The notes: generated by a model not told the origin, from the letters alone. 64,000 nucleotides of DNA from Linum tenue (GCA_946122785.1 CAMGYJ010000002.1:22976492-23040491), one strand, 5' to 3'; positions 20,739-33,839 are shown, counted from the stretch's first letter. Made by a program: numbers and translations.

Positions 20739-23700
20739 GCATCTTAAGTTACAACTGTCGTGGGCTGGGGAAAACCACGACAGTTGCAAGAGTAGCTGAG
20801 CTACTAAAAGAGCAAGACCCCAGCATTGTGTTTCTGATGGAAACAAAGAAGAAAGAGCACGAATGGGAGGCAACAATTGAAAAATTAGGATGGACAAAAG
20901 GAAAAGGAGTAGGATCAAGAAACCGAGCAGGTGGATTGATAATGATGTGGAAAGAAGAGCTGCAAGTTGAAGTCAAGGCAGCAACCCAGAATCACATTGA
21001 TATCTGGATAACAGAAGGAACTGAGGGGAAGAAATGGAGATTGACAGGGATCTACGGCTGGCCAGAACAAGAGAACAAACCTCAGACGTGGGACATGATC
21101 AAGCGGCTTCATGGTCAATCTAACCTACCGTGGATTTTATGCGGTGACTTCAATCAAGTGTTATGTTATGAAGAAAAGAATGGGAGAAATCCTCCTGATA
21201 TCCAAAATATGGAAGATTTTCAAGCAACACTGGATGAATGTCACTTGGAGGACCTAGGGTATCATGGAAACATGTTCACTTGGGACAATGGTAAAATTGA
21301 TGAGGATTTTCTTGAGCAACGGCTTGATCGAGCTGTTGCTAATTCAGAGTGGAAAACTGAGTTTCCAGAGGCTAGAGTCTATCATCTGGATAGATGGATG
21401 TCAGACCACATTCCTATAAAAATTGAGCTGAATCTACAGGAGGAACAAGTGAAATGGGGATGGCATTTTAGGTTTGAAGCCTTCTGGCAACAGCATGAAG
21501 AATGTGCCTCTATCATAGAGGCTGAATGGCAGAAGAATCCGGACTTGCCACTTGAAGAAAGAATAAAAAACTGCGAGAAAGCTCTTCTGGAGTGGGGAAG
21601 AAGAACTTTTGGGAATCTGAAGGCCAGGAGAAAGAGAATTGAGAGGGCTTTGACGAGAATCTCAAAAATGAAAAAAACCAAAGCTGTTCTCATCCAACGT
21701 AGAGCGTTAGAGAAAGAGTTAAATGAAGTGCTGGATTTAGAAGAAATCAGATGGAAGCAGAGATCAAGATCAGATTGGCTGAAGGAGGGGGACAAGAACA
21801 CAGGATTTTTCCATCAGAAGGCCTCCAACAGGAGGCGTAGAAATACTATTAAAGAACTACAGGGAGATGATGGATGTATCTTCAGGGGACAGGAAGAACT
21901 TATGGGCTGCTTCACTAATCACCTTCAGAAATTATTCACAGCAGAACCAACTCCTAGTCTCTATGAGGTGCTGAATGTGGTAAAACCTAAAGTTACAGAC
22001 CAAATGAATCAAGAATTGCTGAAGCCATTTTCTAGAGAGGAGATTTTTGAGGCATTATCTAGAATGGCACCCACCAAAGCCCCTGGCTCTGATGGAATGC
22101 CAGCCCTTTTCTTTCAGAAGAATTGGGCGACTGTTGGAGATGCTGTGTGCTTAGAACTACAAAGAATCCTACTAACAGGTGAGGTTCCTCCTCCCTGAAC
22201 CATACTATGCTAGCAATGATTCCCAAAACAAAGAAACCAATCTCTCCCAAAGAGTTTCGACCAATTGCACTATGCAGAGTGCTCTACAAGATACTGTCAA
22301 AAGTGATAGCCAACCGGTTAAAACTAGTGCTTGATGAGATCATCACTGACACTCAGAGTGCATTCGTGCCAGGGAGAAACATTACAGATAACATTATGAT
22401 TGGTTTTGAATGTTTCCATGCTATGAAGAACAGAAAAAAGGGAAAGAAAGGTTTTGTAGCTGCAAAACTCGACATAGCCAAAGCTTATGATCGAGTAGAG
22501 TGGAGTTTTCTTGAAGGAATAATGCTGAAGTTGGATTTTCATGCAGATTGGGTTCGAATGGTGATGAACTGTGTTACCACTGTGAGTTATGCAGCTTTGG
22601 TCAATGGACATCAGACTCAGGTTTTTAAGCCAACCAGAGGACTCAGGCAGGGGGACCCCATATCCCCCTACCTTTTCCTATTATGTGCAGAAGGACTATC
22701 AGCCCTGATAAAGAAAGCTGAAGAAGAAGGAAGAATTCGAGGGATTAAAGTGAGCAGCAATGGCCCAATGATCACTCACATATTCTTTGCGGATGACAGT
22801 ATATTCTTTTTTGAGAATAAAAAAGAACAGGGAGAAGCTTTGAGGGACTTGCTACGCTCCTATGAACTTGCCTCAGGTCAACAGGTAAGCTTAGTCAAGT
22901 CAGAGATCTCTTTCCGTACCAATGTCATTGAAGAGGACAGAAGACTAATGGGTGATATCCTGGGAATGAAAAGGGTAATGCATCATGATAAATACCTAGG
23001 ACTTCCTACAGTGATTGGCCGAGCCAAGAAAGCTGTTTTTGCACAGCTAATTGATCGTGTTAGAGACAAAATTAAGATGTGGAAAGGGAAGCTGTTATCA
23101 ATGGCAGCCAAAGAGGTACTAATTAAGGCAGTGGCACAAGCCCAAACCTTATATGCTATGTCAGTTTTCAAAGTACCTCAAAGTGTCATACAAGAAATCC
23201 AAAGGATGATTGCAAGCTTTTGGTGGGGAAGGAAAAGAGAGGAAAGAAGAATACATTGGATGAGTTGGGAGAAGTTATGTCGCCCTAAGTATGAGGGTGG
23301 GATGGGTTTCAGAGATTTACAAGGCTTTAACATAGCTCTACTGGGAAAACAGGTCTGGAACCTCCTAAAGAAACCTGATTCACTAGTGGCAAGGGTCTTA
23401 AAAGCTCGATATTACCCTCACTGTGGTGTTCTAGAGGCAACAGTGGGATCAAATCCCAGTTACATTTGGAGAAGCCTAATGCAAGCTCAATCCCTAGTGA
23501 GAGAAGGGACAAGGTGGAGGGTGGGAAATGGAGAAGATATCCGTATCTGGTGGGATCGTTGGATTCCAGAATCACCAAATTACAAGATTCAATCTCAGGC
23601 AACAGGACTAGGAGTAACAGAAAGGGTATCAAGTCTGATCGATTGGGAGACTAGGTCATGGAAAAGCAACCTTTTGCAGAACAATTTCCAACCAAATGAC

Positions 23701-24831
23701 AGGTCTCGAATCGAACAGATACCCATACCCCCTCAACCGAGACCTGATGTGCAGATTTGGGGTAGGGAAAAGACTGGTAAATACACAGTCAGATCAGGCT
23801 ATAAAGAATGGAGAAAGGCCCAAATCGCAGATCAAGTTGAAGCCTATGTGCCAGTGGATTGGAAGCATCTATGGATGCTGGAATTGCCGCCCAAGGTTCG
23901 CATTTTTGTATGGCGATGGGGGAGTAACATCCTTCCAACAGGAGTTAACCTAAGCAGGAGAATCAAGGATGCATTCGATGAATGCCCCTTCTGTGGTTTA
24001 TTGGAAACGCAAGAGCATATCACTATAGAATGCGATTGGGCAGGAAGGGTATGGAGACCTAGCGATCTGGCAAAATTTTTCCAGATGGGAGAGGGAAAGA
24101 ACTGTGAAACTTGGTTGTGTGATTTACTTGAGGCAACGAGCAGAGAAGAACTAACCAAAGTACTAATCACACTTTGGTTCCTATGGAAGGAACGGAACAA
24201 CCATTTCTTCAATAACCCTAAATTAGAAGAGTGGGAGATAGTGGGAAGAGCTCAGAATTACCTTGAAGAATATGCAGAGAATCAAGGAAGGAACAACCTC
24301 GGACCTCAAGCACCGCGAGATCGAACCAGGGCAAAGTGGGAGCCTCCACCGGTGGGGATCCTAAAGCTGAACACAGATGCGGCGATTCTGGGAGATGAAG
24401 GCACAGGTTATGGAATGGTGCTGAGAGATTGGAATGGAAATTTTATCATGGGGGCGACTCACCGGACAAAGGTGCGATGGCCAGTAGAAATGGCGGAGGC
24501 GAAGGCAATGCTATGGGGTTTGCAGCTGGCAAGAACCCACCAAACCCAATCGATGATGCTGGAATCGGACTGCCAAACCCTAATCCAGAAATTGAATCGC
24601 CGGGAAACGACTGATATGGAGGTGGCTATGATTTGCGATGAAATTCGAGATATGGCTGGGGAAAATGATGTGGCTGGATGGAGATTCGGGAGAAGAGAGG
24701 GAAATGAAGGTGCTCATGTGATGGCACGATTGAGAGGAAGAGCAGAAGAAACTGAAGTGTGGATAGATAGGCCCCCTATCTGTCTGGTCACTATTCTTTC
24801 TAAAGAAAGCAATGTAGTCACTGAAGTTTGA
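20735..24831 (+). pseudogene. LINE ORF2: endonuclease, reverse transcriptase and RNase H, one frameshift
   Basis: The N-terminal apurinic/apyrimidinic-type endonuclease begins ILSYNCRGLG and keeps METKKKE, GDFNQV and SDHIPI. Reverse transcriptase blocks follow: FRPIALCRVLYKILSKV, FVPGRNITDNI, AKAYDRVEW, GLRQGDPISPYLF and the catalytic FADD. A zf-RVT segment (WMLELPPKVRIFVWR, CPFCG) and a C-terminal RNase H (LNTDAA, ESDCQ) complete it. A single-base change at about 22190-22196 creates a stop after GEVPPP; the frame resumes in the next phase at LNHTMLAMIPK. Both halves are otherwise open, so the element was probably active fairly recently. Confidence 0.9.
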
Positions 24832-24863
24832 TTTTTGAATACAGATGAATTGTCAAAAAAAAA

Positions 24864-25229
24864 TTATATAACCAAAGTTTTCAATCTCGTATTAGAACAG
24901 AAATAATGACTACCACTCTTAGGTTCGATCGAAATTATAAGCAAGCAAGAACGGCACATGGAACAAAAATTCAATTAAAATATATTTTAAACATGATATA
25001 GCATTCCTCACTCCTTGTTCCACTGACCTAAATAGTAGGAGTGTTCTATCCACTCATAGTAAAGGAGAGATACATAGTTACAAGAGGAAGGAATGTAAAT
25101 CGATGAAGTTTTTGTTGGGAAATTGTTCATGTATATTATTTTCTTGTAACACAAGCAAACATATAAAAATAAAAAAATATGCAAAGACATATGCAAGCGT
25201 CCTAGCCGATAGAATTCACTATCTCTCTT
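24864..25229. other. Unassigned spacer after the LINE
   Basis: AT-rich sequence with no recognisable gene or repeat end. Confidence 0.4.
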
Positions 25230-27125
25230 TAAAAAAATTTATTCCCCTCTAGTACCCAAGGTTATGGAATGATTCCTCCCAGGATAGGAAGGGCATACCT
25301 TTTCCGGCGTAGCGGCACCTCAAACCTTGGAACCCATCGAACGCAGCGAACCGGCGAGAACCACCCTTGACTCGATTTTCTCTTTTAAAAGAATGCAGAA
25401 AACCAGTTTTGGATTTTAGCAAAGTTTTGGTACCGGAAAAATTCATGTCAAAACAAGAGGGGTTAGGTGCTATTTATAGAGAATGAAGGGGTGTGTACGA
25501 AGGGAGGCAACTCTTCGTATGGGTGGTTACACCCCAACCAACACATTGGTTCGTTTTAAAATAATGAATCATTGCATCAGTTCGACCTATGGTAGTTGTA
25601 CCGGTTTGGTTATTCCAACCACTTATATCGGTTCGGTTTGATTTGGTTCAACTCGATTTGGTTTGGTTTGGTCCGTCTGGTTACACAAACCAATTTAACC
25701 AATTAACCACATATTACATCAAATCGATCGAATTCGAGGTCTTGCCTTCCCACTTCTTACCAACATGGTACTTCAAGAGACTCTCTTGAAACTTTCCCAT
25801 TTTATTTCCATTCACACCACTAAAACCCAACAATCCCCCACATGAATGGAGAATGTTGTAATATAAAAACTATGCAAAAAATCGTGTGATTCTCGACTAA
25901 GAATTAGTTGCATTGGAATAGGTAGGTTTTCCTTTGAACCTTCCTTAGTGAACATATATCGAGTATACTCACCAATCGGTAGATGAGATATCTTTGAACC
26001 GTCAATTTTGCTTGTATACTAAGACAACATATGTCACACAACTAACTCTTATCCGTTCACTGGTTCTCATTGTTGTGTTCGTTTTAGTCATGAACACCGC
26101 CTGGTCTCATGAGTGCTTAGAGAACTGGCCTTCTTTTATTCTCCTTGAAGCGGCTCCACTTCACACTTACATAAGTGATTTCTAAACGTGTATTCCAAAA
26201 ATACACTATTTGATCACACCACGTGTCAAACTTAGAAACCATTAAAAACATTTCAGATTTTTAGGTTTACCCTTATAGTTAGACATTGTCTCATCATGAG
26301 AATGGACATTGAATAATTTTCCAAGATACTGCTCCCCATCAACCATAAATGCATATCCATTAATAGATTGTCTTTTGGTTCATCCGGTGAGTTCCCTTTG
26401 GGTACAATACACCAAAGACTCGTCTCTTTTCAATTCACTACACATCTTGTGAGCTTGGCTTGTCATAACACATGCCAACGGTATTGAAGTCTCTCCACTT
26501 CATTAACCTTAGAGTACTTGAGCTTCACAAGTATCTCTTTAAATGTAGTGACATTTATGACTTAGCTTAGGGTTTACACAAAACTTTTAAGTATCACTTT
26601 AATTGGAATCACCAAGTAACATTCCACATCACTTTTCCCCAATTTATCCCCCCACATTTCAACTATTTCGTCATAGTTGTTGAAACCAACGTTTCCGGAT
26701 TGGGGAATGTTGTTCATATACATTCATGTATATGGTCAAAATCATCTCTTTGGGAAGAGTGGATCAACATCAATAAATATTCTAGCTCTCTGACATAACA
26801 TCAATATATGCTAGAGTTTACTCATAAGTTATACCCTTGGACTGGGTTAACTCCACAAGGTTTAAAGACTCTCACTTTCTCACCGGACACCTTCATACTT
26901 TCAAGCATGACTTCGTTTACCTTTCCACTTTTGTCTTATGGATAGGTTTGCGTCCCATTGTAGGGTCTTGAGATAGTAGCCGAAACAATGACTAGCTTTT
27001 CTCCCCCACAGTTCTACCCTTTGCCAAACATCATGGAATAATCTCATTTATTTTCCATGGTTTTACTTATTGAACTTGCCAACCACTATATGTATCTAAT
27101 TGTTTACCAATGGTATGATCTCACT
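25230..27125 (-). mobile_element. 3' part of an unclassified LTR retrotransposon
   Basis: On the minus strand an LTR begins TGTTGGGTTTTAG at 25831 and runs to about 25230-25260. It contains a TATA box (CTCTATAAATAGCACC near 25470). Immediately before it lies a polypurine tract, TGTGGGGGAT (25832-25841), which identifies it as the 3' LTR. The 1.3 kb to the right would be the noncoding 3' internal region. No coding domain is recognised, and the right side ends where copia copy B begins. The exact LTR end and the target duplication were not found. Confidence 0.55.
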
Positions 27126-27492
27126 CGATTAGCATACCACAAACATTTAAAATATGTTGGTGTTTTCTTTCTACTCTAGAGTTCTGTTGTGGAGTAGCAA
27201 CACATGACACTTGATGGATAATGCCATATTGATAGTAGAAATCAGGGATATAAAACTCAGCCCCTTGGTCTGATCTGATGATTTTGATGTGTTGGTTGTA
27301 TTGAGTGCTAACTAGAACACAGAAGTTTTGCAACAACTGTCTAGCCTCAGTTTTATGCTTCATGAGATAAATCCAAACACATCTAGATCTATCATCAACT
27401 AGGGCAAGAAAATATTGATATCCATTGTAACTGGCAGTGGCCAAAGGCCCCCAAATATCAACATGAATGAGTTCAAAATTGCTCCTTGCCAC
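27126..27492 (-). pseudogene. Copia B integrase (remnant)
   Basis: The frame shows FELIHVDIWGPLATASYNGY with the first catalytic Asp, [18 protein letters not shown] with the second Asp and [11 protein letters not shown] with the Glu, so all three DDE residues are kept. It stops after ILNV, where the element is cut off. It joins across the site that is split in copy A, giving the ancestral uninterrupted sequence. Confidence 0.85.
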
Positions 27493-27603
27493 AGTCTGGC
27501 TTGAAGAAAATGGTAAGTGTTTCTGTCTGGAAAGGTGACAAACATCACAATGAGAAAAAGATCCTATAGAAATGTCTGGTATAGTCTTCTTTAGTTCTTT
27601 GGC

Positions 27604-28173
27604 TCAAAAAATGGAAGGATGACCAAGCCTCCAATGCCATAGATCAAAGGATTGGGGTCTTAAGTTTTGAGTCTTGATGGAATTAACAAGGGTGGTAGTG
27701 TCTTCTGGATGTATGGTAAGTCGATAGAGTCCTCTAGTCTCTTGGGCAAAACCAATCCTCCTCTTGGTTTGAAGGTCCTGAATGTGACAAATGTTGGACT
27801 CAAAGGTAAGAAAGATTGGCATGGACTTAGTGAGCTTACTAACTGAGACTAGGTTGAATTAAAAGGCTGGAACTAACAAAACACCATGAATGACCAATTC
27901 AGATGTAAGCCTTACACTACCACAATGTGTAGCTGGAGTTTTAGATCCATCGGGTAAGGTTATAAGAATACCTTGAACAGGTTCATACTTTAAGAAGTTG
28001 GAAATAGAACAGGTGACATGAATAGTGGCACCCGTGTCAAGGAACCAAACACTGACAAATTCCATTGGATGCTTAAGGAAGTATGAGTTTAAAGTGAATT
28101 TACCTGAAAAGTTAGGATTCACAGATAGGTGTCTACTCAGTGAGTTGACCATAGGAGTTTGTTGGTGATTCAC
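27604..28173 (-). pseudogene. Copia B protease and pre-integrase (remnant)
   Basis: Two minus-strand frames, 28173-27859 and 27822-27604, cover protease and GAG-pre-integrase and are separated by a stop. LWHWRLGHPSIF ends at a stop that copy A lacks (CGA codon there). The two copies have therefore collected different lesions since duplication. Confidence 0.75.
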
Positions 28174-28606
28174 TGAAGCCAGGTTTAATCCTCCAGGAGC
28201 AATAGGTGAAGTTGGAGATGCCGGAGGACTATAATGATTAAGCAGCCTCTGTAGTCGACTCAGATCATCAATAGAGAGCCCGATATCTGTATACCCATCA
28301 TTGCCTTCAGGTACACTCTTAGTTTCACGTTTAGGTAGAATACCAGCTCCTGCAAAATCCTGTCATTGAATTTGTCCTACAAACCCAGAAGTTCCCCCAG
28401 ACTCTTTGTTCTTCCTTTTCTGAACTTTTGATTGTCGATTATATAAACGTTAACATCTTGTGTTATTGACATACCAAGTACTTTTACCCCACAAGGGGAC
28501 ATATATATTCTCTGCGAACTAGCACATATGAGATACCAAACCCAGACCCAATATATATAAGTAAGTACACCAAATTAAACCCTACCCGCTTCACTTAACC
28601 AACTGA

Positions 28607-31600
28607 TCAACTCGCCACTTTAACCGAATTCATCTCCACATCATCAATCTCCGCCAACTTCCCATCGTCCACCGCCACCTCGCCGATCTTCATCTTGGTC
28701 TTGTACCGGTACCCACTCGCACAGTACAGAAAGTAGAAGCAGTTCACGAACCCCATCCCGGCCAACAGAAAGTAGAACAGATCCAACCTCCCTTCATTCA
28801 GATCATTCGCCAACCAATCCGCCCGCCGCCGGCCGCCGCCACCCCCACCGGTCGCCTTCCTCACCACCGCGATCAGCACGCTGCTGAAATAGCTCGCCGT
28901 GGCGAACGACACCGAGAAGAGCGCGTTGGCGATGCTCCTCATGTGCTCGGGGAACTCCTTGTTGTAGAACTCGATCTGCCCCAGGAAGTTGAACGCCTCG
29001 CACATCCCCATCAGCGCCAGCTGCGGCGCCAGCCACATCACCGACATCCGCGGCGCTTCGGGGTGCGCGTGGACGAATCCCCGCCTGTCCCGCTCGACCA
29101 TCCCCGCCGCCACCATGGACAGGACGGAGAAAACCATCCCGATCCCGACGCGCTGGAGGAGCGTGATCCCTCCCTCGATCTTGGTGACCCTGGTCATGGC
29201 CGGGACGAAGACGCGGTCGTAGAAGGGGAGCCACGCGCCGATGACGAGGAGGGAGATGACGAACATGGAACCGGGCGGGATCTGGAACTTGGGGCCCAGG
29301 TGGCGGTCCATGATTTGTGCCTGGGAGACCGTGAAGGTACCCTGTTGGGAGATCGCCGTCAGGCTTATGATTCCGGCCGACCAGACGGGGATGATTTTGA
29401 GCAGGCATTTGACTTCTTCCACTTCTTGGATGCTGACTAGGCTCCACGGGTCCGACGGCTGGCCTTGCTGGTTCAGCTCCACGTGTTCTTGCTCTATGAT
29501 TGCCGCCTTGTTTAAGAAGCTGGAGGGAGAAAATTAGATTAATTATTAACAATCTTCAAAAAAAAACTAATCCGTTCAACGTTTCTCACGTTCCAATATC
29601 TAATTCACATAATTTTGTGAGGGATTATTCACGTCACATTGATGTTTAGTTACGCAATAATGATGGTTATTCACACGATATATTCAACCATCTACTCATA
29701 TTTGTGCAATCACTTCTTTGCATTATAGTGTAATACTTATAAAAGCCTGATAAGCAAATTTTATTTCACACAATTATTGATTCACTGTTCTTTATTCACA
29801 TCATTCTAATTTTTTTTTTTTAATTTGGAATATATCAAAATAAATGATATTGTATAGATTACGATGCAACTCATTTTGGAAAAAAATGGAAATAAAAATT
29901 ATGCTTAGCTAATATATAAATTATTATGGAAAAACTATTAATGTTTAATATAAGTAAATAACCACAACTCTTGTCTAAATAAGCATCGAATCGTATAAAT
30001 AATTAAAGAATGACGTGAATAAACTTCACAATGTTAGAAAATTACAACATATGTGAATGACGTGAATAAACTTCACAATATTAGGGGAAATAACTTCCCC
30101 TAATTTGTATTTGATTCACATATGTTGTAATTTATTCACATCTATCATTCTAAAATTTATTTTTGAAATTTTGAAATATATCAAAATATATTACAGTAAA
30201 TGCAACTCATTTTTTACGAAAAAATTGAAAATGCAAATTGAGGTTTAATTTGTGATAAAAAATATTTCGTGAATAAGCACCAAATTGCATGGATATCTAT
30301 AAAACGACTTAAGTTAAGTGTTATGAGTACTCTAATTCTCTAAATATGGACAACAACCCTTTTTCCTATAGTAAATAACCTTTTGGAAGAAAAATGAGAA
30401 AGAAAAAACCTCACCTGAACTGACTGGTGAGGGGGAGCTTGTTTATGACGAAGTCCTTAGCCGGCGGGTCATAGAACCGTGCACCGTCTGCGGCGGCGTC
30501 GGGAAGCTTAAGGTTGCGCTTCTTGTATGCGGCGGAGCAGACGTGGACGATCCCGGAGAAGACGCTGCCTTCAGGCATGACGTGGACGTAGATCCTGGTG
30601 CCCATGAAGAACAAGAAGATGGAGCCGAACATGAACGCCGTCGGAATCCCGAAGCCGAGCGCCCAGCTGATCGAATCCTGGATGTAGACGATGACGGTGA
30701 GCGCCAGGAGGATGACGACGGTGAAGGTGGTGTAGTACCAGTTGAAGAAGCTGTTGATCCCTTTGACCCCGGCTTCGGTCCGACCGTCGAACTGGTCCAC
30801 CCCGAACGGGATGCTGCAGGGTCGGATCCCGCCCGCCCCGACGGAAAGCAGGCAGAGGCCCGCCAGCAGGACGCCCAGCTGGCTCGAGGTGGGCCCCGCG
30901 CAGGCAGCCGACGTGGAGGATGGGGAGACGGCGTCGCATTTGGGTGGGCGGAGGTGCGGCAGCCACGCTGTCAGTGTGATTGTTACCATCCCCTGGTGAG
31001 ATTAAAAAAAAAATTAATAGGGCAAGGAAAGAGAGTTGTTAGTGACATGTTTCATCTCGTCGCTAATAATTGGAGTTTCTGATGAATGATCAATCGTGAA
31101 TTTAGGGGTGGCAGTTAAGTTATTTCGGTTATAATCAGTAACCGATCGGTCGATTATCAGTTAATCGAAATAACCACTCTTCTTATCGAAAATCATTCGA
31201 AATGGGTTTCGGTTTCTCGGTTATCTCGATTATTGGTTAACCGAACCACTTTTAAGACAAAAAACTATTTCGTCCAGCCTCCGATAACCGACCGAAGATC
31301 GGTTACTTCGGTTACCGATTAGTGGATAACCGGTCGATTATCGGTTTAACCGGTAACCGAACTGCCACCCCTAATCGTGATCGTGACTAATAAATTGTAT
31401 TTATCTGTGAATCGTGATATTTTCACTTCAATTGATATATGACTACAAATTAATTAATGATCTCCATTGATTAATAATAACAGTAAGGAGAAACCGACCA
31501 ATAACTGGGGAAATGTTACTGGTTTGATATTTTTTGTCTGGGAATGGAAGTGGTGGGGGTGGAATTGATGAATTTACACAGAGCTAGAGCTAAGGCTGTC

Positions 31601-33092
31601 GACATTTAATTTCCAGAAAGTATTCATCGTTTTCCAGCTATTAAACACAATTGGTTGGTTGGCTGGCTGGCTATCTACCATCCAAACCGTAAGTGGCTCT
31701 GTGGACAGCTGACTGAAAGAGTGAAGAGTGCGAGAGCTTTTTCGTCTTCTTATGTGAAAACAATGTTAGATATTTTAGTGACATTAAAGGAAGAAAGGGA
31801 TCATTCAACGAAACAAAAATTGAAATAGACTACCAATTCATGCCAGTGGAACTTGGCCGGGGATTCTCCAATCCATCTATATACCGAGGAATAATCCATC
31901 GATATGATTTTTGGGACGCTCCACAAATAAAATAATGGTGATAGTGTGTGGTTCATATTTTAAGTATTTGTTTTTTTTTTTTAAATTACGCTATTTCAAG
32001 AACTGAATCAAATATACGCGTTGTTGACATATATTATATCATATAAGGTGAAGATGGGTTTTTCATTAATCGCGTTTTTGACGTATTACATACTACATTT
32101 TCGATCATTTTTAATACGAAAGTGACTGCTATTTTAAAAATCATGATTTGAGTTAGCGTATGTTAATTAGGAATGATAGTATTACTTTTTGCGGGAAAAC
32201 AAGACCATCGGCGGTGTTTTTGGATGATTTCCCGGCCAAGGAAATAACTTCCCCTAAAGATCAAAGGACGCAACCATATGCATGTTCCATTTTCCCTCCC
32301 CTTTCTTCCCATTTGCACACAACCTGTTTAATTGGCCCGAAAAAGACCACTTCCTTACCTCATTTGACTAATCTCCACTGCGTTTCAGTTCGCGAACTAT
32401 ATGTGCATAACAAGTAATTAGGTATTTGATTAGCCATACGAAAAAAATCGAACCTCTCACACGTACGTACCAGAAGTTCGGCGAAGACGGAGAAAGCAAT
32501 GGTTTTGAAGCGGCCGACGTAGGCGTCGCAGACGAAGGCGCCGATGAGCGGCAGGAAGTTAGTGAAGCCGGACCAGACGTTGAGAAGCTGTGCAGCTTTG
32601 GCCTGCTCCATGTGATACTCTTTCGTCAGATACACCATGAAGTTTGCGAACAATCCAAACGTCGCCAACCTCTCGCACGTCTCATTTCCTGATAAACTCC
32701 AAAAAAAAAAAGAGATGTTTGTTTGATGACATGTGCAATCAGATCTCCATGAAAAGAAAAAAAAAATCACTTTCCCGCAATCAAGGTGACGAGCGCTTAG
32801 CTCAATTCCCAACTTCTTCAACAGAAAAAATAATAATATATATAATATGGTCGACGAGCTAGGGACCATTTTCACGGGAATTGTTACCTAAAACGTAAGG
32901 CATGGCTCTCCATCCGCCGGGCTGTTTCTTAGTCGATTTTTCCGGCAGCTTAGGGGTCATCACCGCCGGCGGAGCAACCATCAAGCTGTTGTTACTGTTA
33001 TTGGCCGCCGCCGGCGGGCTGCCATCCTGCTGAAGCTTCTCCGACTGTGGGGTTGTACAGTACGATGAGTGAGGGGGATCTTTGACCGCCAT
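28607..33092 (-). CDS. NPF2.13-like: NRT1/PTR family (NPF2-type) proton-coupled transporter, four exons
   Basis: Exons on the minus strand are 33092-32888, 32688-32471, 30992-30415 and 29519-28607, all with GT-AG introns, giving 637 aa. The N-terminus is long and polar; then come GGWRAMPYVLGNETCERLAT, the family's NFMVYL and LLNVWSGFTNFLPLIGAF blocks, GGIRPCSIPFGVDQFD, SFFNWYY and, near the end, FPEHMRSIANALFS. Twelve membrane segments are expected. The conserved blocks fit the NPF2 subfamily, nearest in memory to NRT1.7/NPF2.13 and NPF2.11; members move nitrate, glucosinolates or other anions with protons at the plasma membrane. The usual ExxER proton motif reads ETCER. Substrate cannot be told from sequence. 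Intron 2 holds a MITE (31103-31373). A partial copy of exon 4 lies at 15206-15493. Confidence 0.9.
31103..31373. mobile_element. hAT-type MITE in NPF intron 2
   Basis: The element starts TAGGGGTGGCAGTT and ends AACTGCCACCCCTA, a 14-bp inverted repeat. The flanks ATCGTGAA and ATCGTGAT resemble each other but sit 1-2 bases off the ends, so the 8-bp duplication is imperfect. The inside is rich in GGTTA / CCGATT motifs in both orientations. Confidence 0.75.
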
Positions 33093-33233
33093 TTTTTTTT
33101 GTGTTTGTTACACCTCGGCCGTTAATCTCAAAATGATCTGTAGGACTTCTGGATATATATATACTAGGGATTAAATATTCCTCTCGTTGGTCATCTTCGA
33201 CGGCGAGGCTCAGCCACATTGGTAACTGTGTGT

Positions 33234-33243
33234 GTATATATAG
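33234..33243 (-). promoter_or_regulatory. Candidate TATA box of NPF gene
   Basis: The minus strand reads CTATATATAC about 145 bp before the ATG at 33092, which leaves a 5' UTR of roughly 110 bases. This is an inference from position and motif. Confidence 0.45.
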
Positions 33244-33839
33244 ACAGAGGGAAGGGGAGATAGGGATGAGGGTCAGAATGGGGATTCAGTACTGCAGATG
33301 ATGCCAATAACGTATATTGTGTGTATACGGGCTAATAATAAAAATGAGAAAATTGTATTATAAGGATGGTCCAAGGAAAGAGAGGGGGAGTGCGATAGAT
33401 GAAGGGAAGTATGAGGTGGCATCTTTTCGAAGGTAATATAATCCGAACTCCGAACTACGAACTACCTGAGTCGCTTTTTGGATCGAGTTCAAGTTATGTT
33501 AACTCGATGGCTTTCTTACTTTACTACGCGTTTAAGTTAAGACAAGTAGTGCACTCTGGTTAAACAACATAGTTCAAGGTCGTATTCATCAAGTATCTTT
33601 AGCTAAATTGTTACTCTCTGCTTCGAAATACTATTTAATCAAAATTCAAAGAAGTGATTCTTCTGAAATTTAAGTAACAACTGCTAAATTACCGAACCGG
33701 AGAATCACAATAGAAGACAAAGTGTTGGTTAGTATTCAAGCTACCTTTCAACGTTTACCAAAGATTAATGTCATGAAAAATTAGATTGACTCATGCATCT
33801 TTCACGCCACGAAAATACCTATAATATGCTCTGTTGCCA
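33244..33839. other. Upstream region of the NPF gene
   Basis: No coding sequence or repeat end is recognised; it is the probable promoter region of the minus-strand transporter gene. Confidence 0.4.

Larger units (their letters stand above)
18935..24863 (+). mobile_element. Nearly full-length L1-type LINE
   Basis: A 5' UTR of about 300 bp is followed by ORF1, ORF2 and a short 3' UTR ending in nine A (24855-24863). A candidate target-site duplication is ATTATATCTAACCAAA at 18919-18934 against ATTATATAACCAAA at 24863-24876, differing by a two-base indel. ORF1 is intact and ORF2 has one frameshift. LINEs move by target-primed reverse transcription of their own RNA. Confidence 0.9.
27126..28400 (-). 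mobile_element. Truncated Ty1/copia retrotransposon B (uninterrupted copy of A)
   Basis: This is the same copia as at 9905-14990 and is nearly identical over shared parts. From right to left on the minus strand it holds the gag end, protease (FLDTGATIHVT at about 28035, with Asp replaced by Ile after GAT), GAG-pre-integrase (27822-27604, then a stop where copy A is open) and integrase (27492-27126). It ends inside integrase, so reverse transcriptase is missing. It is not interrupted at about 27328, the site of the nested element in copy A. Confidence 0.85.

Noticed and set aside
28803..29552. Long open frames over NPF exon 4 in other frames (also 28943-29440 and 30543-31082)
   Set aside because: They are Arg/Pro/Ala-rich shadows of the GC-rich transporter exons and cross splice sites.
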